Assembly: GCA_019747735.1 (NCBI GenBank)
Contig: JAIEQL010000001.1
Location: 1-64,000, forward strand
Length of the DNA stretch: 64,000 nt
From: Chthoniobacterales bacterium
GTDB lineage: Bacteria > Verrucomicrobiota > Verrucomicrobiia > Chthoniobacterales > UBA6821
Reading direction: 5' to 3'
In this document: positions 52,966 through 61,580 of the stretch, one piece after another
How the letters are laid out: every line of letters starts with the position of its first letter
How positions within the stretch are numbered: the stretch's first letter is position 1
Notes under the pieces: model-generated
The model's database searches: none
The model's input: only the letters and a program-made list of their open reading frames with translations
Told to the model about the DNA's origin: nothing
Position numbers and translations under genes: made by a program

Positions 52966-54519
52966 ATGATTCCTTTTGTTGTTGCAGCACTATTTTTTCT
53001 TGGCTCCTTAAATCAAGCCTTTGGAACAACAGAAGAAAGTCCGACCTCTAATTCCACCCTTCCGCCTCCTGCCAAAAAAATCAAAGGTCGTGGTTTAGCG
53101 GCAATGGTCTCTGCAGTAAAATCGCTTGCGGATGAAGACGAACATGAATTGATAGGAGATCTTTTTGATCCCAATTCATTTTCACAGAAAAATATTAATC
53201 CTAATTTCACGATGCCCATCATGCCCCATACCGTGAAAGAGCTGAAGTATGCTTCCAAAAACTATTGGTTTGGGCCACGTGACGCATTAGCGAAGCATGG
53301 TATCGGTTTTGCGGTGACCTATACTGGTGTGGTGGTGAGCAACCCGGTGGGAGGGCATATCCCTGGTGGGTGTGATTATTATGATATTATTGCTCTCACT
53401 TCGATTCTTTCTACCCAAGAACTCTTTGGATGGCACGGCGGGCATTTCATTATGAGTGCCGTGCAACAAGATGGAGGGTATAATCGTAACCTCACTACTA
53501 CCAATGTCGGCAATCAGTTTGTCGTTAATTCGGGAGTCAAGGGATATACGTTCAAATGGGTGAACCTCTATTATCAGCAGCTTTTTTTAAATGATCGCTG
53601 GGAGATCAATCTGGGCCGCTTTTCTGCCATGGATGAATTTGATGTCTCTCCCATTCTTTGGAACTACATTGGGACGCTCCAAGCTTCTCCTACTAATTTT
53701 CAAACAACATGGTCTCCTAATGCCAGCTGGGCAAGCCGCTTGAAAGTAAGAGTCAAAGACGATATCGATCTTCGCTTTGGTGTATTCCAACTCACTACCG
53801 ATTCTCTCAATGGATTAAATTGGAACTTTTATCCTAATGATGCTGTGTCGCTGCTGAGCCAAGCAACCTGGAATCCTCAGTTTGGGCGGCCAGGGGATAC
53901 TTTTCTTTTTCAAGGCAGCAAGAAAGAATCTTCTCAAACAGGATCAGCAACGGCTTCTAAAAAATCTTTTTCAGCACCTGTCGATCCTTCTAAGCTACAA
54001 CGCCTCCCTGGCCATTACTTCGCTGGTGGTTTTTATAACACCACAGGGCTGCATCAATATGGCGATTGGTGGCTTCCTACCCAGTATAATGCCTATGGTT
54101 TTTATTGCCATGCTGATCAGCTTGTCTATCGTCCCAATCCTCTTACCGATGCAGGCCTCACTCTTTGGTCTGAACTTTGCTATTCCCCGCAGAGCGATGC
54201 CACCATGGTTTCTTATCAAGTAAAGGGAGGCGCCATCTACACAGGACTCATTCCGGGACGTAGGAATGACTTTACGATCTTTGGTGCTGGTTATGGACGA
54301 TTTAGCTCTAGCTATGCTTCCTATAATAGTGCTAATAATACTACGGGGGCAAATTATGGCGATCCAACTTATGAAGTCGTTTTGGAATGGGGATATCGCA
54401 TTAACTTTACCCGTTTCATTTTTCTCCAGCCCGACATTCAGTTTATTATCAACCCTGCAGGGACAGGTCATATTCCAGATGCTCTTATTCTTGGAACAGA
54501 GGCCGGTATTGTCTTTTAA
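52966..54519 (+). CDS. OprB-like carbohydrate-selective porin
   Basis: Outer-membrane beta-barrel for sugar uptake, 517 residues with a signal peptide (MIPFVVAALFFLGSLNQAFG). An N-terminal segment (residues about 20-100) with ELIGDLFDPNSF and TMPIMPHTVKELK is shared with the small protein at 49726. The barrel has KHGIGFAVTYTGVVVSNPVGG, LYYQQLFLNDRWEINLGRF and a C-terminal strand ending in Phe (GTEAGIVF), the outer-membrane insertion signal. Fit to PF04966 is good. It precedes the glycosidase at 54539 by 19 bp, and the two probably form a unit for glycan use. The long gap before it (52578-52965) holds no gene. Confidence 0.88.
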   Translation: MIPFVVAALFFLGSLNQAFGTTEESPTSNSTLPPPAKKIKGRGLAAMVSAVKSLADEDEHELIGDLFDPNSFSQKNINPNFTMPIMPHTVKELKYASKNYWFGPRDALAKHGIGFAVTYTGVVVSNPVGGHIPGGCDYYDIIALTSILSTQELFGWHGGHFIMSAVQQDGGYNRNLTTTNVGNQFVVNSGVKGYTFKWVNLYYQQLFLNDRWEINLGRFSAMDEFDVSPILWNYIGTLQASPTNFQTTWSPNASWASRLKVRVKDDIDLRFGVFQLTTDSLNGLNWNFYPNDAVSLLSQATWNPQFGRPGDTFLFQGSKKESSQTGSATASKKSFSAPVDPSKLQRLPGHYFAGGFYNTTGLHQYGDWWLPTQYNAYGFYCHADQLVYRPNPLTDAGLTLWSELCYSPQSDATMVSYQVKGGAIYTGLIPGRRNDFTIFGAGYGRFSSSYASYNSANNTTGANYGDPTYEVVLEWGYRINFTRFIFLQPDIQFIINPAGTGHIPDALILGTEAGIVF

Positions 54520-54538
54520 TATTTTGAAACAACTACCT

Positions 54539-55690
54539 ATGAACCAATCAATAATATCCTTTAGAAGAGCCTGTTTATTAAGCTGTGTGGCCTTTGCTAT
54601 CATTGCCTCCACTACTACAGCAACAGAAGTGTTAAGCTCTCGCCTTCCTAGTTCCATCAGTCCGGTAAAAGTGAATCACAGACAACTCATCGTGGATGGT
54701 AAGCCTTTTATCATGAAGGGAGTTTGTTATAATCCGGTACGCAAAGGACAAAGACATCCTGCTGGGTTAATGACGCTTCATCCGAGCGAGAAAGATTTAG
54801 CAGCTATCGAAAAAGATTTTAAAATGATGCACGAAGCTGGGATCAACACGATCCGAAGCTACGAACCTATCGTAGATCCTCGAATTCTGGATCTGCTGAG
54901 AAAATATCAGCTTTATACCATTGTCCCTGTGTGTGGCAACTGTAAGGAAGGGCTCTATGCTTTTGCTTCCACTATTGAGCGGCTTAAAAATCATCCCTCT
55001 ACTTTGTTGTGGGAAATTGGTAATGAGTGGAATTTCAATTTCTTCTATAGCACCGAGCCAGGAGGTGATGGCCTAGATGGAAAAGTCCTCTCCCTTAAAG
55101 AGAGTGCTCAGTTTGTGGAAATGCTAGCCGCTTTCATTAAAAGCCAGGACAAAAATCACCCTGTTAGCACCGATGTTGGTGATTTACCCAATGATCTCAA
55201 AAACGACATTCAACATCTTTTTAAGAATATCGATCTTTATGGGATGAACGTTTATGATGGTCTGAGCTTTGGGGATCGTCTTGAGCGATGGAAAGAATGG
55301 AGCGACAAGCCTCTTTATATAGGCGAATGCGGAGCCGTTGCTTTTAATCAACAGACCAATTCTTATGACCCTGCCAGCCAGGCAAAAGCTACTCGTTCTA
55401 TTGTAACAGAAAGCCTGAACAATCTTTCTGCAAAAAATAAAAATAATGTGCTCGTTGGCGTCTGCCTTTTTGAGTGGAACGATGAATGGTGGAAAGATCC
55501 CAAGGGTTCTCCTGATACCCATACTACCGGTGGATTCAAGGTTGACAAAGGCGGTCCTTACCCTGCCTTCTTTTTCAACGAGGAATGGTTTGGAGTTGTC
55601 ACTATGGAGCGGGAACCACGTCCAGCCTACTTTGTATTGAAAGAGCTTTTTGTTCCGGAGAAATGCACAGGGATGAAAGATAATAAATGA
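54539..55690 (+). CDS. Exported GH2/GH5-like TIM-barrel glycoside hydrolase
   Basis: The 383-residue protein has a signal peptide (LLSCVAFAIIASTTTATEV region). VKVNHRQLIVDGKPFIMKGVCYNP is the opening of the GH2 C-terminal-type barrel. The acid/base Glu163 is in LLWEIGNEWNF and the nucleophile Glu263 in PLYIGECGAV, spaced by 100 residues; NVYDGLSF is also typical. Related proteins act on beta-1,3-glucans or beta-mannosides; the substrate is open. A longer frame from 54266 would run into the porin coding region and is rejected. It is likely co-transcribed with the porin. Confidence 0.85.
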   Translation: MNQSIISFRRACLLSCVAFAIIASTTTATEVLSSRLPSSISPVKVNHRQLIVDGKPFIMKGVCYNPVRKGQRHPAGLMTLHPSEKDLAAIEKDFKMMHEAGINTIRSYEPIVDPRILDLLRKYQLYTIVPVCGNCKEGLYAFASTIERLKNHPSTLLWEIGNEWNFNFFYSTEPGGDGLDGKVLSLKESAQFVEMLAAFIKSQDKNHPVSTDVGDLPNDLKNDIQHLFKNIDLYGMNVYDGLSFGDRLERWKEWSDKPLYIGECGAVAFNQQTNSYDPASQAKATRSIVTESLNNLSAKNKNNVLVGVCLFEWNDEWWKDPKGSPDTHTTGGFKVDKGGPYPAFFFNEEWFGVVTMEREPRPAYFVLKELFVPEKCTGMKDNK

Positions 55691-55837
55691 TTAACAGGAA
55701 CGGAAAGCGATAGAGGGAATAAAATGCTTCGCTTCAGTTGAAGTTGAAGCAGAATACGGTGCAACAAATATCCTTTCAGTTATTTGGTTTTTATCTTTTT
55801 TCTTTATCCCTTCTATCGCTTCAATCCCTGTTAATTT
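55689..55837. repeat. Repeat C, complete element (about 149 bp)
   Basis: GATTAACAGGAACGGAAAGC at one end and ATCCCTTCTATCGCTTCAAT plus CCCTGTTAAT at the other are imperfect inverted repeats. The interior includes GAAGTTGAAG words also seen at 56628 and 58963. The glycosidase stop TGA is within its first bases. Confidence 0.75.
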
Positions 55838-55862
55838 CTTTTTTTGAATACGTTAGTTACGA

Positions 55863-56564
55863 ATGATTCCAATTTCTCCTTTTCTCGAAAAAATAGAACT
55901 TTGCCAGGAGCATTTTATTCCTGGAACAGCTTTCTTAATAGGAAGAATTCCTGAGTTAACATTCACAACAGACCGCAAAGCCGCTCTATTAGAGCAACTG
56001 CCCCTATATCGGGTCATTGTTGAGAAGTTGTTTCCTTCCGCATCTCCAACCACAAAAATTCCTTTTGTCTATGCCGATGAATGTCATAGTACAAACCTTG
56101 CATTGATAACTCCACCTATGATGGAGACCAAACAGATAGATCAAGTTGATGGCCTGATGACAACTCATTCCGAAGTCATCTTGGGGATTACGGTTGCTGA
56201 TTGTGCCCCTGTTTGGATCCTTGAAAAAAAGGGACGAGCTGGAGCATTGATTCATTCTGGCAAACGAGGAACGGAGTTAGGAATTGTTCCTAAAGCCATA
56301 GCTTTTTTTGAAAAAGAACTTCAAATTGCTCCTTCAGAATTAGTGGTTACCATTGGTCCTTGTATTCGACCACCCTGCTACGAAGTCGATTTTGCTACAA
56401 CCATTGGTGAGCAGGCTGCCGCAGCTGGTGTCCTCGCCATTCACGACAACCAAACATGCACGTCCTGTCACCTTGATCGCTACTATTCCTACCGCCGAGA
56501 GAAAGGAAGTACAGGGCATATGTTGGCGGTGCTGAAACTAACCTCAATCGCGGGTGCTGAATAA
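55863..56564 (+). CDS. pgeF: PgeF/YfiH-family (laccase-domain) protein
   Basis: The 233-residue protein belongs to the polyphenol-oxidase/YlmD family. Members act as multifunctional purine nucleoside enzymes, and some remove wrongly incorporated amino acids from muropeptide precursors. Conserved elements are ADECHSTNLAL, GITVADCAPVWIL (active Cys), ALIHSGKRGTELG (active His) and TIGPCIRPPCYEVD. The spacing is that of the family. It starts at ATG 55863 after CGTTAGTTACGA, just past repeat C. Which of the described activities it has cannot be deduced. Confidence 0.85.
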   Translation: MIPISPFLEKIELCQEHFIPGTAFLIGRIPELTFTTDRKAALLEQLPLYRVIVEKLFPSASPTTKIPFVYADECHSTNLALITPPMMETKQIDQVDGLMTTHSEVILGITVADCAPVWILEKKGRAGALIHSGKRGTELGIVPKAIAFFEKELQIAPSELVVTIGPCIRPPCYEVDFATTIGEQAAAAGVLAIHDNQTCTSCHLDRYYSYRREKGSTGHMLAVLKLTSIAGAE

Positions 56565-56734
56565 TGTTTAGGGAATATCTAGTAGTTTGATAGCTCATTT
56601 AGGGGAGATGAAGAGGTAAAAGTTGAAGTTGAAGTGAATTAATGCAGAACTTCAGTCCTTCAACTAGCTTTGCTTTGCAAAGACAACCATTTCCCTGCTT
56701 GCTCCTAACCCGTCTTGCGACTAAAACTAAAAAG

Positions 56735-57085
56735 ATGCATATCTGGATGAATTTTTCAGGACGTTCTTGTTTTTGTTTTCTGTGCGCAATCGTTATTTCG
56801 GGTTTAGGAGCTATGCCGCTCTTAGCTCAGCAGACCCAACAACTAGATATAGAAATTTCAGCTCCTAAAAAAAAGAAAGCGCGTACTCTTAAAAAACAGG
56901 TAGACAAAGAACCGCTTGTCAAACCAGATGGTATTTTGACCAAAGCTTTTCAATCCAAAGCACCCTGGCAGCTAGTCAGCCCTTTTGCTCCTGATTCCTA
57001 CGGTAACGGTGAAGAAATGGTTTCCCAAGATGACAGTCAACTTGGGAAGCAAAATGGGCTTATCCTTTTTGGGGTTGAGTGGTAG
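56735..57085 (+). CDS. Small exported protein of unknown function
   Basis: No family is recognised. From ATG 56735 (alternative ATG 56747) it has 116 residues: a signal peptide (FCFLCAIVISGLGAMPLLAQ), then a Lys-rich stretch KKKKARTLKKQ and a hydrophilic C-terminus ending FGVEW. A longer frame from 56642 adds 31 residues without support. The gap before it (56565-56734) contains GTTGAA hexamer repeats (56618-56636). Confidence 0.5.
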   Translation: MHIWMNFSGRSCFCFLCAIVISGLGAMPLLAQQTQQLDIEISAPKKKKARTLKKQVDKEPLVKPDGILTKAFQSKAPWQLVSPFAPDSYGNGEEMVSQDDSQLGKQNGLILFGVEW

Positions 57086-57184
57086 CAACCGTTCAGCAGA
57101 ACGGGTAAGAAGATAGTAGATAAGAGTTGTGGTCTGCTAAAGCAGACGAAAAGTGAATTTGATCGTTGCCGAAGGCCTCAATCC

Positions 57185-57634
57185 CTATCTTCCTTCCACT
57201 GGGACGACTAAAATCGGATGCTTGGCCTCTTTGAGCAAGCTGGTAACAACGCTTCCGTTGAAAAGATGGTAAAGTCCCCCATGGCCATGCGATCCTACTA
57301 CGATGATATCTGTGTGGTGAAGGGTAGCTTGTTCTTTAATCTCCTCAATAGGGAGCGCTTCCTTAACGATACACTTGACTGAAAGACCGTGAGTTTTTAC
57401 CGATGCTGCTAATGTTTCTAGTTGTGCTAGGAGTTCTTCTATTTCTTGGGCAGTGAGTGGCATTGGAATGGAGGCAACATCCATCCCAGAGCCAATCGGC
57501 ACACAGGAACTCAAGGGAGTGACGACGTGAAGGAGAACTACTTTTGCTCCAAGTGGCTTAGCGAGTGCAGCAGCAGTTTTTAAAATTTGAGAACTGACAG
57601 GACTAAGATCAACAGCAACAAGAAGTGTTTTCAT
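57185..57634 (-). CDS. Universal stress protein (UspA family)
   Basis: The 149-residue protein starts at ATG 57634; the longer frame to 57694 would overlap the divergent rarA start. It is a UspA Rossmann-like domain: MKTLLVAVDLSPVSSQILKTAAAL at the start and VVGSHGHGGLYHLFNGSVVTSLLKEA at the end, which is the ATP-binding G-x2-G-x9-G-[ST] motif. It is divergent from rarA with 58 bp between their starts, which must hold both promoters. Confidence 0.9.
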   Translation of the reverse strand: MKTLLVAVDLSPVSSQILKTAAALAKPLGAKVVLLHVVTPLSSCVPIGSGMDVASIPMPLTAQEIEELLAQLETLAASVKTHGLSVKCIVKEALPIEEIKEQATLHHTDIIVVGSHGHGGLYHLFNGSVVTSLLKEAKHPILVVPVEGR

Positions 57635-57692
57635 ATATATTTCTTTTGAAAAAGCTTCTTCTAAAGTTATTCGTTGCTCAATCTTTAAATAC

Positions 57693-58973
57693 ATGAACGA
57701 TTTATTTCAATATGAGGGAGTGCCCAAAAATAGAGGACAACAACAGATCGCTAATGCTCCTCTTGCCACACGGATGCGTCCTCGCTCTCTCGAGGAATAT
57801 AGTGGGCAGCGTCATCTTTTAGGTGAAGGGAAACTATTGAGACGAGCATTGGAGGCCGATCGACTCTCTTCCATGATTTTTTATGGACCGCCAGGTGTTG
57901 GAAAAACAAGTCTAGCGCAGGTAATCGCTCTTCATACAAAAAGTCTTTTTATTCCGCTTAGTGGCGTGGAAGGCTCCGTAGCAGAGCTTCGCAAAGCCGT
58001 GGCACTCTCTCTTCAACAAGCAAACGGGAATGCCCTCCTTTTTATTGATGAAATTCACCGGCTTAATAAAGCGCAGCAAGATGCGCTTTTGCCTGATATC
58101 GAAAAAGGTACAGTACGACTTATTGGTGCCACAACGCAGAACCCTTGCTTTTCCGTCATTCCACCGCTTCTTTCACGCACCCAGCTCTTTCGACTCGAGC
58201 CACTCTCCATTGAAGAATTAATCCTCCTCCAACAAACAGCCTTAGCTGACAAAGAGCGAGGTCTTGGCCTATTGCCTGTAGATCTTGATCCCAAGGCAGC
58301 AGAGCATCTCGCCCTCCTTAGCGATGGAGATGCTCGCAAATGCCTCAATGCACTGGAGATTGCTGTGAGCACGACGAGATTTAATGAGCAGGGACGACTT
58401 GTTGTTACGGTGGCCATTGCCGAAGAGAGCATTCAACAAAAAGCAGTTGTCTATGATCGCACAGGGGATGCTCATTACGATGTCATCAGCGCTTTTATTA
58501 AAAGCATTCGAGGAAGTGATCCCGATGCTGCCATCTACTGGCTTGCTACCATGCTGCATGCGGGGGAGGATCCTCGTTTTATTGCGCGACGACTGGTGAT
58601 CTTGGCTAGTGAGGATGTGGGGATGGCAGATCCTAAAGCGCTTCCTCTTGCAGTGGCAGCAAAGGAAGCGGTCGATTTTATCGGCCTTCCAGAGGCACGC
58701 ATTACCTTAGCTCATGCCACGGTCTATTTGGCAACAGCGCTCAAAAGCAACAGTGCTTACATGGCTCTTGAAAAAGCAGTTCGCGATGTTGCAGAAGGGA
58801 GAACACTGGCTGTTCCCAAGGCCCTCCGTGATAGTCATTATGCAGGTGCTAAGAACCGACTAGGTCATGGTCACGGCTATCTCTACTCCCACGATTTTCC
58901 GGGAGTTAAGCAAGAATTTCTTCCAGAAAAACGGCAATACTATGTGCCCACAAAAGTTGAAGGGAAAAGTTGA
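57693..58973 (+). CDS. rarA: Replication-associated recombination protein A (RarA/MgsA)
   Basis: AAA+ ATPase acting at stalled replication forks, 426 residues. RPRSLEEYSGQRHLLGEGK is the family opening. Walker A is GPPGVGKTSLAQ (about residues 69-80), Walker B LLFIDEIHRLNKAQQDALLPDIEKG, and GATTQNPCFSVIPPLLSR carries sensor and arginine finger. The tetramerisation part is GDAHYDVISAFIKSIRGSDPDAAIYWLA. The 3' end and stop lie in GTTGAA hexamer repeats (58960-58990). Confidence 0.95.
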   Translation: MNDLFQYEGVPKNRGQQQIANAPLATRMRPRSLEEYSGQRHLLGEGKLLRRALEADRLSSMIFYGPPGVGKTSLAQVIALHTKSLFIPLSGVEGSVAELRKAVALSLQQANGNALLFIDEIHRLNKAQQDALLPDIEKGTVRLIGATTQNPCFSVIPPLLSRTQLFRLEPLSIEELILLQQTALADKERGLGLLPVDLDPKAAEHLALLSDGDARKCLNALEIAVSTTRFNEQGRLVVTVAIAEESIQQKAVVYDRTGDAHYDVISAFIKSIRGSDPDAAIYWLATMLHAGEDPRFIARRLVILASEDVGMADPKALPLAVAAKEAVDFIGLPEARITLAHATVYLATALKSNSAYMALEKAVRDVAEGRTLAVPKALRDSHYAGAKNRLGHGHGYLYSHDFPGVKQEFLPEKRQYYVPTKVEGKS

Positions 58974-59062
58974 AGTTGAAGCAATGTTGACTTTGCCTTT
59001 GGCAAAAAATTTTAAAAAGTGAAACATAGCCCGAGTTAAATAAGAGAAAGAGAGTCATGCCT

Positions 59063-59410
59063 TCAACAACGCACATTCCCTTTCCCCAGCTTAATGATCG
59101 AAGGCTGATGATGGGGCGCTTCCGAAGGATCAAGCCATGTGTAAGACATAATCGTAAGGAGATCCCCTTTTTGTCCAAGGCGTGCTGTGGCTCCATTAAG
59201 CTCAATAGCGCCACTTCCTTTTTTCCCATAAATGACATAGGTCTCAAAGCGCTCCCCATTGCTCATGTTCCCCACTAAAATTTTTTCGTAAGCTAACAAT
59301 CCCACAGCTTCGGCCAAATCAGCTGCAATGGTGAGACTCCCTTCATAATCCAGGGAAGCATCTGTCACTGTAGCGCGGTGAATTTTAGATTTTAAAAGGC
59401 AAATAGTCAT
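59063..59410 (-). CDS. panD: Aspartate 1-decarboxylase
   Basis: Makes beta-alanine for pantothenate and CoA. The 115-residue proenzyme starts at ATG 59410; the longer frame to 59458 runs into repeats. The self-cleavage site is exactly placed: YEGSLTI with Gly24-Ser25, Ser25 becoming the pyruvoyl group. KIHRATVTDA (His11) and NGERFETYVI match the active-site loop, and AIELNGATARLGQKGDLLTIMSY the substrate-binding part. No panB/C genes are adjacent. Confidence 0.94.
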   Translation of the reverse strand: MTICLLKSKIHRATVTDASLDYEGSLTIAADLAEAVGLLAYEKILVGNMSNGERFETYVIYGKKGSGAIELNGATARLGQKGDLLTIMSYTWLDPSEAPHHQPSIIKLGKGNVRC

Positions 59411-59429
59411 ATAATCGAGAGGCAAGTTT

Positions 59430-59518
59430 ACAGATTGCAGGTTACAGGTTACAGGCAAAAATGAGAGCTTCGCCGAAATGATAAAAATGGTAGGTACAAT
59501 CTATAATCTGTAACCTGA
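59430..59518. repeat. Inverted pair of heptanucleotide repeats (GGTTACA family)
   Basis: AGATTGCAGGTTACAGGTTA (59433-59452) and its complement-like AATCTATAATCTGTAACCTG (59498-59517) can form an imperfect hairpin between panD and the exported protein gene. Confidence 0.65.
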
Positions 59519-59559
59519 AGGGAAACTCCTCCTTGGCTCTAGAGGTCGAGCACATGCTC

Positions 59560-60195
59560 CTATTTTGACCTAGCCACCCCAAGTGGCCCAAGCTTAAGAA
59601 GCTTATAACTATAACAAAATGCTACCTCTCCTGCAGCCATGGCCTCGTAGGTGACATAAGCTGGGTCTTGCTCCGACTGTTCTGCAATTTTCACAAGCGT
59701 TGAACTATTCCACCAACTCGACCAGCCTTGATTTTCTATATGACCGAAAATAGCACACTTGCCAGGATTGTTATTACGCCAATCAGCTTGCCAACTATTC
59801 TTCCACCACCATCCTTGTTTCGGTAAGTTGCGATTGACAAAGACAGGAGTGTAGTCATAAGAACGAGCAATTTTTATAAATTTGGAATTGGGATAAGCAG
59901 CAAAGTCGATCTTGACTGTAAGTCTATCCCCAACTGCTAGCTCATAAGAATGGAAAGCGCTTTTTTCATAGATCTTAGAAAGATCAAGGCTGACGCTATA
60001 ATCGTGAGGTGCTGACTCAATAGCAGGAACAATTTTTACGAAAAAAACTGCCAATGGAACGGTTGCATCGTTCTCCGGTAAAACCGAAAAAGGAGGTTCT
60101 ATTGTAGGAGGGGGATTGTCTCCTTCTACAGAAAAAGCAGAGCAAATCATTGCTGGGATAAGCAATAAAAGAGATAGTTTTTTAGATGTTTTCAT
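59560..60195 (-). CDS. Exported protein of unknown function
   Basis: The 211-residue protein has a signal peptide (LSLLLLIPAMICSAFS, cleavage before VEG). The mature part is Trp-rich at WWWKNSWQADWRNNNPG and GWSSWWNSSTL and has two Cys (about 150, 195) that may pair. I recognise no family. It lies between panD and the divergent purD, with 57 bp to the latter's start. Confidence 0.6.
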   Translation of the reverse strand: MKTSKKLSLLLLIPAMICSAFSVEGDNPPPTIEPPFSVLPENDATVPLAVFFVKIVPAIESAPHDYSVSLDLSKIYEKSAFHSYELAVGDRLTVKIDFAAYPNSKFIKIARSYDYTPVFVNRNLPKQGWWWKNSWQADWRNNNPGKCAIFGHIENQGWSSWWNSSTLVKIAEQSEQDPAYVTYEAMAAGEVAFCYSYKLLKLGPLGVARSK

Positions 60196-60252
60196 TTAGG
60201 TTGTTGTACCAGGTTAGACTCTAAAAAAAGAAAACTGTTCAAATTTTTGTTT

Positions 60253-61524
60253 ATGAAACTCCTTATTATTGGCTCTGGAGGCCGAGAACATGCCCTTCTT
60301 TGGAAATTAAAACAGAGTCCACGAGTGACAGAGCTCTATTGCGCTCCGGGCAATGCTGGGACTGCAGAAGTTGCTACCAACTTACCTATCGATGTGATGG
60401 ACTTTCCTGCCTTGCTGCAAGCGGCGCAGAGTCATCAGATTGATTTAACCATCGTTGGTCCTGATGCCCCCTTGGCGGCAGGAGTTGTTGATTTTTTTGA
60501 AGCTGCAGGAGAGCGCATCTTTGGACCAACAGCTAGTGCCGCTCGCTTGGAGAGTTCTAAATCTTTTGCCAAAGAATTTATGAAACGGCATCAGATTCCT
60601 ACAGCCGCTTCGGAGACCTTCAGTGACCTTAAACAAGCGGTGGCCTATGCTCATGCAGCTGCCTATCCTCTCGTTCTGAAAGCTGATGGATTGGCTCTCG
60701 GCAAGGGAGTAGTGATCGCCAATGATGCAGAAGAAGCCGTGAGGGTGCTGCATCAATTCATGGAAGAAAAAATTTTTGGAGAGGCAGGCATGACAGTGGT
60801 GATCGAAGAATTTCTTTCAGGAAAAGAGTGTTCTCTTCATGCACTCATTGATGGAAAGCACTATTTGCTTTTTCCCGATGCGCGCGATCATAAGAAAATT
60901 TTTGATGGGGATCGCGGCTTAAACACTGGTGGAATGGGAACAATTAGCCCTTCTGGCATTCTGACGCCAGCATTGGAAGAGCAGATTCATAAAACAATTT
61001 TGCGCCCCTTTTTACGAGGGCTTGCTGCTGAAAAGCTATTGTTTCGCGGAATGCTTTTTCCAGGACTGATGATTACCCCTGCGGGGCCAAAGGTGTTGGA
61101 ATTTAACTGTCGTTTTGGAGATCCTGAGACACAAGTTTTGATGAAGCGTCTTGAAAGCGATCTGCTTCCCTTACTCGAAGCCACTCTGGATGGGACCCTT
61201 GATCAGCAGCAACCAGTCTGGGATGAGTGCACAGCTCTCTGTGTTATCTTAGCCGCTGCAGGTTATCCTGGGCCTGTTGAAAAAGGAGTTGCTATAGCAG
61301 GAATAGAAACCGCTCAAAATAGCGATTCTGAGACTATGGTCTTTCATGCAGGAACTGAAAAAAGAAATGGGAGGCTACAAACCAATGGGGGGCGTGTGTT
61401 GGGAGTAACAACGCTAGGAGCTAATGCCCAAGCGGCTCGGAGTAAGGCTTACGCTGCTACTGATTTCATTTTTTTTGAGGGAAAACAATATCGACGAGAT
61501 ATTGGAGCCTCTCAAATTTTCTAA
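60253..61524 (+). CDS. purD: Phosphoribosylamine-glycine ligase
   Basis: Second step of purine synthesis. The 423-residue ATP-grasp protein starts at ATG 60253 (MKLLIIGSGGREHALLWK). Motifs include GPDAPLAAGVVDFF, ADGLALGKGVVI, VIEEFLSGKECSLHAL, DHKKIFDGDRGLNTGGMGTISP and EFNCRFGDPETQVLM, all as in GARS. The full-length three-domain form (N, A/B grasp, C) is present. It begins a same-strand series with mqnD and proS, each separated by short gaps. Confidence 0.96.
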   Translation: MKLLIIGSGGREHALLWKLKQSPRVTELYCAPGNAGTAEVATNLPIDVMDFPALLQAAQSHQIDLTIVGPDAPLAAGVVDFFEAAGERIFGPTASAARLESSKSFAKEFMKRHQIPTAASETFSDLKQAVAYAHAAAYPLVLKADGLALGKGVVIANDAEEAVRVLHQFMEEKIFGEAGMTVVIEEFLSGKECSLHALIDGKHYLLFPDARDHKKIFDGDRGLNTGGMGTISPSGILTPALEEQIHKTILRPFLRGLAAEKLLFRGMLFPGLMITPAGPKVLEFNCRFGDPETQVLMKRLESDLLPLLEATLDGTLDQQQPVWDECTALCVILAAAGYPGPVEKGVAIAGIETAQNSDSETMVFHAGTEKRNGRLQTNGGRVLGVTTLGANAQAARSKAYAATDFIFFEGKQYRRDIGASQIF

Positions 61525-61580
61525 AAATTTGAGATCGTTATTAACTTTGTGCCTTTTCTAAATTACCCTACTTTTTTAAC

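Noticed and set aside
54266..54538. N-terminal extension of the GH2/GH5-like gene overlapping the porin
   Set aside because: The extension overlaps the porin 3' end and the signal peptide starts at ATG 54539.
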